From positions 1 to 64,000 of the forward strand of contig CALBBQ010000002.1 in the NCBI GenBank assembly GCA_937926785.1: a DNA stretch of 64,000 bases. The letters run 5' to 3'. This document shows, piece after piece, positions 16,417 through 25,234 of the stretch. The first letter of the stretch is position 1. The number at the start of each line of letters is the position of its first letter. The notes below the pieces were generated by a model. That model had not been told where the DNA came from and ran no database searches. It worked only from the letters and a program-made list of their open reading frames with translations. This DNA comes from an uncultured Bacteroidales bacterium. Lineage in GTDB: Bacteria; Bacteroidota; Bacteroidia; Bacteroidales; Tenuifilaceae. The position numbers were made by a program, and so were the translations under genes.

Positions 16417-17013
16417 CTAGACCATATCAAGTTCCAGGTTTATGTTCTTCTGTTTTATCATCTTACGGAGGTTGATGAGGGCATAACGCATTCGACCTAG
16501 CGCAGTATTAATGCTTACATTCGTTACTTCGGCTATCTCCTTAAAACTTAAATCGCTGTAAAACCTCAGCATCACCACCTCGCGCTGGTCTTCGGGCAGA
16601 TAATCAATTAGCATGCGAACCTCATACAGTACTCGCTCGTAAACCATCCTTTGCTCAACAGTTGCCTCTGCAAAGCGGGGTGTGCTGAATATATCCAAGG
16701 GAAAATCGCTATTCGACACCTCTCGGTACTGCTTGTTTTGCCTGAACTGATCAATTACCAGGTTATGCGCAATGCGCATGAGCCATGAGCCAAAACGGTT
16801 TGTTTCGGAGTACCTGCCTTCCTTTACAGATTTTATGGCTTTGATAAAGGTTTCCTGTAATAAGTCCTCAGCCAGGTGGGGTTTACGAACCATCAACAGG
16901 ATGTATGTGTACAACTTACGCTCGTACCTTTTGTATAGCTCTTCGAGGGCTGAATTATTGCCCGAAACAAAATCCGACAGAAGCTCGCAGTCGGAACGAT
17001 TAGTGGTTTTCAC
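16417..17013 (-). CDS. ECF-type RNA polymerase sigma factor
   Basis: 198 residues. Region 2 (about 25-95) contains HLAEDLLQETFIKAI and the -10 recognition helix ending WLMRIAHNLVIDQFRQNK. Region 4 (about 135-188) contains LPEDQREVVMLRFYSDLSFKEIAEVTNVSINTAL, a helix-turn-helix for the -35/-33 element. There is a linker of about 40 residues between them. No anti-sigma gene with a zinc-binding or membrane domain is adjacent, so control must be elsewhere or transcriptional. The upstream region to 17210 is a divergent promoter zone with the membrane-protein gene. Confidence 0.93.
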   Translation of the reverse strand: MKTTNRSDCELLSDFVSGNNSALEELYKRYERKLYTYILLMVRKPHLAEDLLQETFIKAIKSVKEGRYSETNRFGSWLMRIAHNLVIDQFRQNKQYREVSNSDFPLDIFSTPRFAEATVEQRMVYERVLYEVRMLIDYLPEDQREVVMLRFYSDLSFKEIAEVTNVSINTALGRMRYALINLRKMIKQKNINLELDMV

Positions 17014-17210
17014 AGCAACCTCCGTAAATTGGTTAGCGTGTAGAGCTTCTATCGATAGGCAACCTGATTTTAGATGTAAAACGAATTAACAAAACTACAG
17101 CAATTATTCGTGAATTGCAAATTTCCTTTAATTTATACTCTTAACCTCAAAAAAATGTTACACAAAATTCATATCTTTATTACAAATTACCTAAAACAAG
17201 GGATTACCGT

Positions 17211-17705
17211 ATGAATAAGAATGATCAGCCCAAATTACAACCAGAACCTAAATTTCTGGATAAATTTTCAGACTCCCTGCTTCTGTTTCTCCTGCTTGGA
17301 CTCTGGGTTTATAGCATCATAACCTACTTGAACGTACAAAAAGCCACAGCACCACTTCTTATTGAGCCAACCATGAACAAAAACATGGCTTTCCTGGTAC
17401 CATTAATTGCAACTTTTATTTGCGGCTTACTTTATATCCTGAATCGGTTGCCACACCTGTTTAATTACCCGGTTAGAGTAACCTCACAAAATGCGCATCG
17501 GCTTTATGGACTCTCCACCAGGATGCTGAGAATTGTAAACCTCACTGTAGTAGCGATGTTTTTCGGGTTACAAAGTACTTTCTACCAAAGTTTCTATAAA
17601 CACCATATCTACCCGTCAATTATTTCAATTCTCCTTATCGGTTTGCCCTTGCTATCGCTGGTAATTGTAGTTTACTTCATCTTAAAGATGTATAAACAGA
17701 AGTAA
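17211..17705 (+). CDS. Membrane protein of the DUF1648 type
   Basis: 164 residues with four predicted membrane segments (about 22-42, 62-82, 106-126, 138-158) and a hydrophilic N terminus. The loop between segments 2 and 3 reads FNYPVRVTSQNAHRLYGLSTRML. This resembles the loop after the DUF1648 domain in Bacteroidota proteins related to the SdpI immunity family, hence the tentative assignment. Function unknown. It starts at the ATG at 17211, is divergent from the sigma factor and is followed by the uvrA promoter. Confidence 0.6.
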   Translation: MNKNDQPKLQPEPKFLDKFSDSLLLFLLLGLWVYSIITYLNVQKATAPLLIEPTMNKNMAFLVPLIATFICGLLYILNRLPHLFNYPVRVTSQNAHRLYGLSTRMLRIVNLTVVAMFFGLQSTFYQSFYKHHIYPSIISILLIGLPLLSLVIVVYFILKMYKQK

Positions 17706-17761
17706 AAAAGATACCAGAACTAGTGATGCCCTGATAAAACCAAAGCAACCGAGTGAACCAC

Positions 17762-17795
17762 TTTGCATAATTATGGTTTCAATATACTACCTTTG
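17762..17795 (+). promoter_or_regulatory. Promoter of uvrA
   Basis: TTTG (17762-17765) is followed after 22 bases by TACCTTTG (17788-17795), a complete Bacteroidota promoter. The -7 element ends 23 bases before the uvrA ATG (17819). I see no LexA-type palindrome in it. Confidence 0.75.
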
Positions 17796-17818
17796 TAGGT
17801 TACATATGACATAAGTCG

Positions 17819-20629
17819 ATGCAAAAGAGCAACAGAGTAATTTCGGTCAAGGGGGCAAGGGTTCATAACCTGAAGAACATCAGCGTGGACATTCCGCGTA
17901 ACAAGTTAGTTGTAGTTACAGGCGTTTCGGGTTCAGGAAAATCATCGTTGGCCTTTGATACCATTTACGCAGAAGGGCAACGGCGGTATGTTGAAAGTCT
18001 CTCGGCATACGCCAGGCAATTCCTGGGGCGTATGGCAAAGCCGGAGGTTGACCTCATAAGCGGCATTCCCCCTGCAATAGCCATTGAGCAAAAGGTGAAT
18101 ACCCGTAACCCCAGGTCAACCGTTGGCACCTCAACCGAAATTTACGATTACCTGAAACTGCTCTTCGCCAGGATAGGTAAAACCTTCTCACCCATATCGG
18201 GAAGGGAAGTCAAGCGCCATTCGGTTACCGATGTGGTTAACTTTATCAGCGCGCAAGTGCCGGGAACAAGAATGACGCTTCTTTCCCCAATTCAAGCAAA
18301 TGGCAATATTGTTGCAAAACTTGAAGCCCTAAGCCGTGAGGGATTTACCCGGGTTGAGGTAAAAGGCCAGATAGTACGAATTGATGACCCAAAAGTGAGA
18401 GAGCTCGCAGGGATGGCCAACTCCGAGCTAAAACTCGTTATAGACCGTTTCGCAGCATCCTCGGAAGAGGAATTCCTGAGCAGGGCGGCAGACTCGGTCC
18501 AAACGGCTTTTTCCGAAGGAAAAGGATTTTGCACCTTACTTATCGAAACAGAGAATGGAATTGCCGAGGAACAGTTTTCGAACCTATTTGAGCTTGACGG
18601 CTTAAGGTTCGAACAACCCACGGAACATCTTTTCAACTTCAATAATCCTATAGGGGCCTGTCCAACCTGTGAGGGATACGGTAAAGTAATCGGCATCGAC
18701 GAGGACCTTGTAGTTCCAAACAAAAGCCTATCTATATACGAGGATGCCATTGCATGCTGGCGAGGGGAATCGATGGGTTGGTACAAAGAAAGGGTAATGG
18801 AGCATGCAGCCAGGTATAACCTACCCATTCACACACCCTACTACAAACTATCCAAAGAGCAAAGGGATATGCTCTGGAATGGCACCCGACACTTCAGCGG
18901 AATAAATGACTTTTTTAAGGAACTTGAGGAGAAACGTTACAAAATACAGTACAGAGTTCTGCTTTCTCGCTACATGGGTAAAACCACCTGCCCAACCTGC
19001 AAGGGAAGCCGCCTTCGCCCCGAGGCCTCGTATGTCAAGGTAGCCGGCTATACCATTCAAGAACTGGTGGCAATGCAAATTGAAGAACTGCACGATATTT
19101 TCAAAAACATTGAACTAAATGAACATGATGCCATCATAGCCAAGCGACTTCTGACCGAGATTAACAACCGCCTTGACTATATGGTGAATGTGGGGTTAGG
19201 CTACCTTACCCTTAACCGGTTATCATCTACCCTGTCGGGTGGTGAATCGCAACGGATTAACCTGGCCACTTCGTTAGGCAGCAATCTTGTAGGATCGCTT
19301 TACATACTCGATGAACCTAGTATCGGTTTGCACCCTCGCGACACACACCTGCTCATTGGTGTACTGAAGAACCTTCGGAACCAGGGAAACACGGTTTTAG
19401 TGGTGGAGCATGATGAGGAAATCATGCGTAATGCTGATTATATTGTCGATATTGGCCCACAAGCTGGCAGGCTGGGTGGTGAGATTGTTTTTGCCGGAGA
19501 ACCTGCTGGGCTTCAAACCGCAACCAATAGCCTCACGGCTAAATACCTGAACGGAACAGAATCGATAGAAACCCCTATATCCCGACGCAGATGGAACAAC
19601 TATATCGAAATAAAAGGTGCTCGAGAGAATAACCTGAAAAACATCGACATTAAGTTTCCTCTCAACACCCTTACTGTTGTTACCGGCGTAAGCGGATCTG
19701 GCAAGTCGAGCCTGGTAAAGGGCATTCTATACCCTGCCCTTCTGAAGAAGCTGACAGGTTCTGGCGAAAGAGCCGGGCAACACGATGAGCTCACTGGCGA
19801 TCTGCACCTGATTTCAGGGGTAGAACTGGTTGATCAGAATCCAATTGGTAAATCATCGCGCAGCAACCCGGTAACCTATCTCAAAGCATGGGATGAAATC
19901 CGCAAGTTGCTCTCCGAGCAACCCTATGCCAAAAGCAATGGATACGGACCATCGCACTTTTCTTTCAATATCGACGGAGGCCGATGCGAGGAGTGCCAGG
20001 GCGAAGGAGTTATTCATGTGGAAATGCAATTCATGGCCGATCTGACACTCACCTGTGAAACATGCCACGGGAAACGTTTTAAGGACGATATACTTGAGGT
20101 GCGATATAAAAACGCCAACGTTCACGACATTCTTGAGATGACCGTAAACCAGGCCATCGATTTCTTTTCGGTTGGGAAGGGAGCTCTTGAGAAAAAGATC
20201 GTTGAAAAGTTGAAACCCCTTCAGGACGTTGGATTGGGTTATGTGAAGCTGGGACAATCGTCGAGCACGCTCAGCGGAGGAGAGAGCCAGAGGGTGAAGC
20301 TAGCATCGTTCCTGCTTCGTGAAAACTCCACTCAACCCATCCTATTCATTTTTGACGAACCCACCACCGGCTTACATTTTCAGGATATTAAAAAGCTTTT
20401 GGCCGCATTTGATGCATTACTATCAAAAGGTCATAGTATTGTGCTGGTTGAGCACAACCTGGAGGTTATCAAAAGCGCCGATTGGATAATCGATTTGGGT
20501 CCTGAAGGTGGTGAAAATGGAGGTTTTTTGGTATTCGCCGGGACCCCGGAACAATTGGTCAATCAAAAAGAATCATACACTGCTCAGTTCCTGGCAGAAA
20601 AGTTAAAACTGGAAACACTAAAAAAGTAA
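17819..20629 (+). CDS. uvrA: Excinuclease ABC subunit A
   Basis: 936 residues; the damage-recognition ATPase of nucleotide excision repair. Two ABC modules: the first Walker A is GVSGSGKS (35-42) with the following [18 protein letters not shown]; the second is again [10 protein letters not shown] in the C-terminal half. Both signature loops ([13 protein letters not shown] and [13 protein letters not shown]) are present, as are the zinc-module cysteines ([25 protein letters not shown] and CETCHGKRF). Length matches the family (about 940). It stands alone with its own promoter and terminator. Confidence 0.98.
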   Translation: MQKSNRVISVKGARVHNLKNISVDIPRNKLVVVTGVSGSGKSSLAFDTIYAEGQRRYVESLSAYARQFLGRMAKPEVDLISGIPPAIAIEQKVNTRNPRSTVGTSTEIYDYLKLLFARIGKTFSPISGREVKRHSVTDVVNFISAQVPGTRMTLLSPIQANGNIVAKLEALSREGFTRVEVKGQIVRIDDPKVRELAGMANSELKLVIDRFAASSEEEFLSRAADSVQTAFSEGKGFCTLLIETENGIAEEQFSNLFELDGLRFEQPTEHLFNFNNPIGACPTCEGYGKVIGIDEDLVVPNKSLSIYEDAIACWRGESMGWYKERVMEHAARYNLPIHTPYYKLSKEQRDMLWNGTRHFSGINDFFKELEEKRYKIQYRVLLSRYMGKTTCPTCKGSRLRPEASYVKVAGYTIQELVAMQIEELHDIFKNIELNEHDAIIAKRLLTEINNRLDYMVNVGLGYLTLNRLSSTLSGGESQRINLATSLGSNLVGSLYILDEPSIGLHPRDTHLLIGVLKNLRNQGNTVLVVEHDEEIMRNADYIVDIGPQAGRLGGEIVFAGEPAGLQTATNSLTAKYLNGTESIETPISRRRWNNYIEIKGARENNLKNIDIKFPLNTLTVVTGVSGSGKSSLVKGILYPALLKKLTGSGERAGQHDELTGDLHLISGVELVDQNPIGKSSRSNPVTYLKAWDEIRKLLSEQPYAKSNGYGPSHFSFNIDGGRCEECQGEGVIHVEMQFMADLTLTCETCHGKRFKDDILEVRYKNANVHDILEMTVNQAIDFFSVGKGALEKKIVEKLKPLQDVGLGYVKLGQSSSTLSGGESQRVKLASFLLRENSTQPILFIFDEPTTGLHFQDIKKLLAAFDALLSKGHSIVLVEHNLEVIKSADWIIDLGPEGGENGGFLVFAGTPEQLVNQKESYTAQFLAEKLKLETLKK

Positions 20630-20653
20630 AGCCGCTTTCAAGCGGCTTTTTTA
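20628..20653 (+). terminator. Terminator of uvrA
   Basis: GCCGCTT (20631-20637) pairs with AAGCGGC (20640-20646) around a two-base tip, followed by six T. It begins right at the uvrA stop codon. The flanking A and T tracts could also let it act on the opposite strand for the convergent secreted-protein gene. Confidence 0.9.
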
Positions 20654-20673
20654 TATTTTTGGGGAGAAATGGG

Positions 20674-21117
20674 CTAATCGGTTTTCAGCCCAAACATTAT
20701 TGCCACACAGCCGCTTTTAAGCTCCTCGTCCTTGGGAGAGGTAACGGGAACCTTTACCAGAATGATCAACTGCTGGGTGTTTTCCACCTTAAAATCCCAG
20801 GTTGTGGCAAAGTTATTTTTAGCGTTGGAGTAGAGAACCTTGCGGTCCACATCCATCACCATGAATTCTATTTTTGTGAGTGTTTCCGATCCACACACGG
20901 CAATGCGGTACTGCTGACCTGCATAAAAGGTTTTGAATAGTTCAGCATCCTCACCCTCAGTGAGTATGGCTGCATTATAGTTACCGTCATGAATGTATGG
21001 GGAAAGTTCCAGGCGGCAAATCTTTTTGGCAAAGTTTTTACACTGAGCATGGGTTTTGAAGGGTATAGCAAAAAACATTGCAACCGCCGTAATGAATATA
21101 TATGCTGATGATTTCAT
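20674..21117 (-). CDS. Secreted hypothetical protein
   Basis: 147 residues. A signal peptide (1-24, ending THAQ) precedes a compact domain of about 120 residues. Five cysteines are present in the mature part or at its edge (CKNFAKKICRL, VCGSE, SGCVA), which is unusual for a cytosolic protein and fits export. I do not recognise a family. It follows the lipoprotein gene by 12 bases and is probably cotranscribed with it. It may be a periplasmic beta-sandwich (alternating polar/hydrophobic strands such as KIEFMVMDVDRKVLYS); that is inference. Confidence 0.7.
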   Translation of the reverse strand: MKSSAYIFITAVAMFFAIPFKTHAQCKNFAKKICRLELSPYIHDGNYNAAILTEGEDAELFKTFYAGQQYRIAVCGSETLTKIEFMVMDVDRKVLYSNAKNNFATTWDFKVENTQQLIILVKVPVTSPKDEELKSGCVAIMFGLKTD

Positions 21118-21129
21118 ACCAACCAGATA

Positions 21130-22047
21130 TTATGCTGTGTATTTTGTACGCAATTCCTTAACTTTTGTTTTAAGTTTGTTGAAGGCATCAGGACTGATAG
21201 AGGTTGCATTCTTTGAGCGCAGCGTGGCCACCTTCGACTTTCCATCCTGAACTACTTCAACATTTGATACAGAAATTTTTACATCGTTGTAAACCTTTTC
21301 AAGTTCAAGCATATCATTGTAAAGTTCCTTCACATCGGCATTGCTAATGCTCTGTTTTAAAAGATTCAGCACCGTTTGAAGTGAAAGCTTTTGGTCAATA
21401 ATCCGATCAACCATTTCGTTATCTACTTTTGAAATATCGCCCACTAAAGATGTAGCTATGTAAAGCCCTTCAATCCATCCACCAACCAGAATAACTGAAC
21501 CTACAGCTACACGGTCATCTTCTTCAAGTATTGAATTGGTATTGAGAAAGGTTTCGGAGATGGTTTCCAGTATCACCTCCCTGTTGTTGATATTTTCTTC
21601 AAGCTTCTGAATTACCGAATTATCAATGGCATTAAGAATCCCCAGACCTTCGGCCATCTTCTTAGATACAGTCATATACTTTATGGTTGCCTGAGTCTGA
21701 TCGAACAGACTGGCATAACTCAAATCGGTGCTGTAAATCCCAAGGTTTAGCGCCATGCTTTTGGTAGTATTATACCTCGAAGCGTTGTCAATAGAATTGA
21801 GCAACTCCTCGTTATAGGTTGCACCGGAACGCTTAAGTATCATTGCTGTCTCAAGTGGCGAGGGTAATGAATAGAAAATCTGTTTTACAGACTCAATGCT
21901 GCTCACCAGGGAGCTATCTGTCTTTATCTCATCGGGCGATAGGTTCATTACCTCGTCGCTCTGGCGGTTACATTTGCAGGAAACTATGCCTACAGCAACC
22001 AGTATGGCAACCGTAAATATCAACAGTTTTTTATATCCTGTAATCAT
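21130..22047 (-). CDS. Lipoprotein, mostly helical, function unknown
   Basis: 305 residues from the ATG at 22047. The N terminus has a hydrophobic stretch ending VGIVSC, a lipobox with the acylated Cys around residue 24, so the protein is lipid-anchored. The mature part is predicted all-helical with long amphipathic stretches (for example LPSPLETAMILKRSG and MVDRIIDQKLSLQTVLNLLK). An ATG at 22083 would add 12 residues ahead of the signal peptide and is less likely. I do not recognise the family with certainty, although such lipoproteins are frequent in Bacteroidota. First gene of a two-gene unit with the secreted protein at 20674. Confidence 0.72.
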   Translation of the reverse strand: MITGYKKLLIFTVAILVAVGIVSCKCNRQSDEVMNLSPDEIKTDSSLVSSIESVKQIFYSLPSPLETAMILKRSGATYNEELLNSIDNASRYNTTKSMALNLGIYSTDLSYASLFDQTQATIKYMTVSKKMAEGLGILNAIDNSVIQKLEENINNREVILETISETFLNTNSILEEDDRVAVGSVILVGGWIEGLYIATSLVGDISKVDNEMVDRIIDQKLSLQTVLNLLKQSISNADVKELYNDMLELEKVYNDVKISVSNVEVVQDGKSKVATLRSKNATSISPDAFNKLKTKVKELRTKYTA

Positions 22048-22177
22048 GACAGAATTTTTGCGATTAATAATACTAATTGACAAGTAAAGATACTATAATT
22101 TTATCAAAATCAACATTTATTAGCACATTTTTGAATATGGAGTTATCCTAACAGAAATTCAGTTGTTTTAAATGTTG

Positions 22178-22185
22178 TAACTTTG
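22178..22185 (+). promoter_or_regulatory. Promoter -7 element for the HEAT-like gene
   Basis: TAACTTTG fits TAnnTTTG and ends 17 bases before the ATG at 22203. No TTG at the usual distance. Confidence 0.5.
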
Positions 22186-22202
22186 TGCTCAAATTCTAAA
22201 GC

Positions 22203-22721
22203 ATGACCCAAAATTCGCAACCCAGCAAGGTTGAACTATTTCAGAAAACCATCGAGTCAAGCCCTGAGGATTACCTGATAGGTCTTCTTACCGAACTCCG
22301 CGAGGGAGGTGAAGATTACATGGTTGAACCCATTATTGGGCTTCTCTTTTCGAACCGTTCAGAAAGGATTAAGAACGAAGTGGTTAACCTGCTGGTAGAT
22401 TTAAAAAATCAATCGGCTGTTTCCATCATCGTTCAGAAACTTGAGGAATACAAAGGTTCAAAGGATGTACATCGGCTCCTGTCGGTTTGCTGGCAAAGCC
22501 GGCTTAACTTTAGCTCACATACGAACCTGCTAATGGATTTTGTGGTAAATGGCGATTACCAATCGTGCCTTGAAGCTTTTACAGCCATTGAAAACATGAT
22601 GGACTCATTGAGTAAGGAAACCATCAATCATCTTAAGCATAGGGCTGAGCAGTCTCTTGGTAAAGCAACCGAAACGAAACCCTTAATTGAGGAGCTCATT
22701 AGCATGCTATCCAGCAAATAG
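22203..22721 (+). CDS. HEAT-repeat-like protein
   Basis: 172 residues, soluble, no signal peptide. The sequence is a series of paired helices (DYLIGLLTELREGGEDYMVEP, IKNEVVNLLVDLKNQSAVSIIVQKL, then MDFVVNGDYQSCLEAFTAIENM), as in HEAT/ARM repeats used for protein binding. No catalytic motif. It is monocistronic, with its own promoter and the bidirectional terminator at 22756-22779. Partner unknown. Confidence 0.7.
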   Translation: MTQNSQPSKVELFQKTIESSPEDYLIGLLTELREGGEDYMVEPIIGLLFSNRSERIKNEVVNLLVDLKNQSAVSIIVQKLEEYKGSKDVHRLLSVCWQSRLNFSSHTNLLMDFVVNGDYQSCLEAFTAIENMMDSLSKETINHLKHRAEQSLGKATETKPLIEELISMLSSK

Positions 22722-22755
22722 AGCCATACGCTATACCAATAGATGCATATCAACA

Positions 22756-22779
22756 AAAAACCGCCCTAAGGCGGTTTTT
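22756..22779. terminator. Bidirectional terminator
   Basis: AAAAACCGCC (22756-22765) pairs perfectly with GGCGGTTTTT (22770-22779) around CTAA. It serves both the HEAT-like gene (plus) and the dihydroorotate dehydrogenase-like gene (minus), which converge here. Confidence 0.92.
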
Positions 22780-22784
22780 CTGTT

Positions 22785-23762
22785 TTATTCATAGTTAGAG
22801 AAATACTTCATGAACTGGCTCCTCTCGTAGTGGGTGGGATCTGGGATTGCACCCAGATTCAGCTTACCTTTGAAATCGGCAACCGATTTAAATCCCTTTT
22901 GTCCCATCCATTCAGTAAGAGTGAGTAGCATGGATTGAATGTGCTGAGGGCCGTTCCGGTAGATAGCGGAACAAACCTGCACCGACGAGGCACCTGCCAG
23001 TATCATCTTGATAAGCGCCTCACCATCGTGCACCCCGGTGGATGCAGAGATGTCGATTTCGGGAATCAGATGGCTGGCTATTCCAACCCAACGAAGCGTA
23101 TAACGGATATCGGATGGATTGCTGAAGATTGTAGCAGGAACAACCTTCATGGAGTGGATGTCCAGATCTGGTTCAAAGAAACGGTTAAACAGCACAACCC
23201 CTTTAGCCCCGCGGTACCGGAGCTGTTCAATAATATTTAACGGATTAGTAAAATGAGCGCCCAGCTTATAGGATACCGGGATGGAGATAACCTTATGCAG
23301 CTTTTCTGCTATGCTGGCGTAAACCTTCTCGTACTCCCCGGCTTGTCGGTGCGGATCGAGAGGTAGATAAAAGATGTTCACCTCAAGAGCATCGGCACCG
23401 GCTTCCTGAATTCGGGAAGCAAAGGTTAACCATTGGCTATCGCTCACGCAGTTGATACTGGCAATTACGGGTATATTTACGGCGCTCTTGGCAGCCTTTA
23501 TCATGTTTATGTACTCCTGAACGTTATTCGACGAAACGTAGTGCTTCAGGTAATCCGAGGCCTCAGTATAATCGGAATACTGTTCCAGGTGGCTTACCTC
23601 ATGCAAGATTTGTTCTTCAAAAAGGGATTTAAGAACTACTGCTCCCGCTCCAAAGTCCTGGTATTTTTGGATCCGCTCAACTGATGAGTTCAGCCCTGAG
23701 CTGCTAACTATTAGCGGGGATTTCAGGTTTAATCCCAAGTAGGTTGTATCCAGCTTAGCCAT
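22785..23762 (-). CDS. Dihydroorotate dehydrogenase-like flavoprotein
   Basis: 325 residues, TIM-barrel FMN enzyme. The N terminus LDTTYLGLNLKSPLIVSSSGL and the segments VVLKSLFEEQI, IPVIASINC, DALEVNIFYL, ISVPVSYKL-type strand and SASTGVHDGEALIKMILAGASSVQVCSA match the FMN-binding barrel of the PyrD superfamily. Bacteroidota carry this paralogue in addition to true PyrD, so pyrimidine synthesis is not assured. The substrate is unknown. No electron-transfer (PyrK-like) gene is adjacent. Downstream of yggS on the same strand, with a -7 element in the gap. Confidence 0.85.
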   Translation of the reverse strand: MAKLDTTYLGLNLKSPLIVSSSGLNSSVERIQKYQDFGAGAVVLKSLFEEQILHEVSHLEQYSDYTEASDYLKHYVSSNNVQEYINMIKAAKSAVNIPVIASINCVSDSQWLTFASRIQEAGADALEVNIFYLPLDPHRQAGEYEKVYASIAEKLHKVISIPVSYKLGAHFTNPLNIIEQLRYRGAKGVVLFNRFFEPDLDIHSMKVVPATIFSNPSDIRYTLRWVGIASHLIPEIDISASTGVHDGEALIKMILAGASSVQVCSAIYRNGPQHIQSMLLTLTEWMGQKGFKSVADFKGKLNLGAIPDPTHYERSQFMKYFSNYE

Positions 23763-23793
23763 GGTTAAAGGTTTTTAATACGATTGAAAAATA

Positions 23794-23801
23794 CAAAATT
23801 A
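23794..23801 (-). promoter_or_regulatory. Promoter -7 element for the dihydroorotate dehydrogenase-like gene
   Basis: TAATTTTG on the minus strand (TAnnTTTG), 31 bases before the ATG at 23762 and just after the yggS stop. The two genes could be transcribed separately. Confidence 0.4.
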
Positions 23802-23806
23802 TTGGA

Positions 23807-24478
23807 TTAAGTATAGCTTCGGTGACCAAAAATATTGCTACCTATGCGCACCATGGTGCTTCCTTCCTCTATGGCAATTTGGTAATCGCTCGACATGCCC
23901 ATAGAAAGCTCCTTGAACCAGGGTTTACCCTGAAAATACTTTTGTTTCACCTCATCAAACAGGTTCTTCAAAAACCTGAATTCCATCCGAACCTGTTGCA
24001 TGTTATCGGTAAAGGTTGCCATTCCCATAAGCCCGCATATTCTGATGTTTTGCATCTGATCAAGTTCGGAGCTCTGGAGGAGCTCATGCAGCTCATCGGC
24101 CGATAGGCCAAACTTTGTCTCCTCCGATGCAATGTACACCTGTAGCAGGCAGTCAATGACCCGATCACATTTCTGAGCCTCTTTGTTAATAACCGAAAGC
24201 AGCTTTAAACTGTCGACAGAGTGGATAAGTGATACGAATGGCGCAATGTACTTAACCTTGTTTGTTTGCAAATGCCCAATCAAGTGCCATTCTATTTCCT
24301 TGGGCATCTCGTCGAACTTAGCCACCAACTCCTGAACCCTGTTTTCGCCAAATATTTTATGGCCAGCACGGTATGCTTCCATTATTACGCTTACAGGATG
24401 GGTTTTGCTAACTGCAATTAGTTTAACGCCCTGAGGAAGTTCTTCTTTAATTTTAGCTATATTTTCTGGAATACTCAT
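23807..24478 (-). CDS. yggS: YggS/PLPBP family pyridoxal-phosphate homeostasis protein
   Basis: 223 residues, TIM-barrel PLP-binding protein that buffers pyridoxal phosphate. The PLP lysine is in LIAVSKTHPV; FGENRVQEL, EWHLIGHLQTNK and the SLIHSVDS strand follow, and LSMGMSSDYQIAIEEGSTMVRIGS closes the phosphate site. An upstream ATG (24493) would add METNA, but the -7 element at 24498-24505 puts the transcription start at about 24491. The ATG at 24478 (MSIPENI) is therefore the better start. It has no obvious functional partner next to it. Confidence 0.95.
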   Translation of the reverse strand: MSIPENIAKIKEELPQGVKLIAVSKTHPVSVIMEAYRAGHKIFGENRVQELVAKFDEMPKEIEWHLIGHLQTNKVKYIAPFVSLIHSVDSLKLLSVINKEAQKCDRVIDCLLQVYIASEETKFGLSADELHELLQSSELDQMQNIRICGLMGMATFTDNMQQVRMEFRFLKNLFDEVKQKYFQGKPWFKELSMGMSSDYQIAIEEGSTMVRIGSNIFGHRSYT

Positions 24479-24497
24479 AGCATTTGTTTCCATTGCA

Positions 24498-24505
24498 CAA
24501 AGTTA
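24498..24505 (-). promoter_or_regulatory. Promoter -7 element of yggS (decides the start)
   Basis: TAACTTTG on the minus strand. The expected transcription start falls on or after the upstream ATG at 24493, favouring the ATG at 24478. Confidence 0.5.
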
Positions 24506-24592
24506 ACAATCATGAATGGGATAATTCCCTAAAGTAAATCATTTAAAAACCTAAACCCAAGATTTTTAATCCAAAGTCATCAAACCATGAAA

Positions 24593-25129
24593 TTAATATG
24601 GTTTTTGACCAATATAGTTACCAGGTGGGTAGTAGTTTGCCACAACAAGAATGGCTCCATTGCGGCAAATAGCTACTCCCACTCCAACATGGGTTGTGCT
24701 TTTCCATACCATTTGAGTATAATGACCGAATTTCTTATAGTTATCATGAGATATTGCTTCGTTATGGTAAGCTTTTATCTCGCTATACCAACTTTTAGAT
24801 GCATCTAAAGGAGTAAAATAGGCTGAAGAGCCACCCCAAAAAATATTTTCGCCGTACTTTTGTTTCCATTTACCCTCTTTTGGTCTATGTTTCATACTAC
24901 AGCCGGTTGCAGCCAGATAATCTGCCCACTCTTGAGCAAACTCGGCTAACTCTGCTGACCACTCCAACGGAGGCGAGCCTACGTCTTCCCTCACCTTATT
25001 ATGATGATCGAGAAGTGCTTGAGCATCGGCACATGAAATTTTTGAACCGGTCTTTTCTGGTACGGTCTGTCCTCGAACTACTGTAATCAGGAGTAAGCAG
25101 GCAATTGAAACAACAGCATTTCTAAACAT
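24593..25129 (-). CDS. Secreted CAP-domain (SCP/PR-1) protein
   Basis: 178 residues. A signal peptide (1-20, ending VVRGQ) is followed by a full CAP domain: LLDHHNKVREDVGSPPLEW, AQEWADYLAATG, KYGENIFWGG, FGHYTQMVWKSTTHVGVG and VANYYPPGNYIGQ. The two CAP histidines and glutamates that form the central cavity (H in HNKVR region, E of GENI, H of HYTQ) are visible. Bacterial CAP proteins are secreted; functions vary and are mostly unknown. It has its own TAAATTTG promoter. Confidence 0.92.
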   Translation of the reverse strand: MFRNAVVSIACLLLITVVRGQTVPEKTGSKISCADAQALLDHHNKVREDVGSPPLEWSAELAEFAQEWADYLAATGCSMKHRPKEGKWKQKYGENIFWGGSSAYFTPLDASKSWYSEIKAYHNEAISHDNYKKFGHYTQMVWKSTTHVGVGVAICRNGAILVVANYYPPGNYIGQKPY

Positions 25130-25151
25130 TTTACAAATTGTTTTAGTTAAT

Positions 25152-25159
25152 CAAATTTA
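25152..25159 (-). promoter_or_regulatory. Promoter -7 element of the CAP-domain gene
   Basis: TAAATTTG on the minus strand, 22 bases before the ATG at 25129. No TTG at the usual -33 distance. Confidence 0.5.
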
Positions 25160-25192
25160 TAAAAAAGTTGAAGAGATAATTGAAGGTAAAAC

Positions 25193-25218
25193 AAAAAAGC
25201 GCTCCGTAGAGCGCTTTT
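25193..25218 (-). terminator. Terminator of the serine/DUF1015 transcript
   Basis: GCGCTC (25199-25204) pairs with GAGCGC (25209-25214) around CGTA. On the minus strand six T follow (25193-25198). It lies 16 bases after the DUF1015 stop. Confidence 0.9.
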
Positions 25219-25234
25219 AAGCAATGTATCCAGA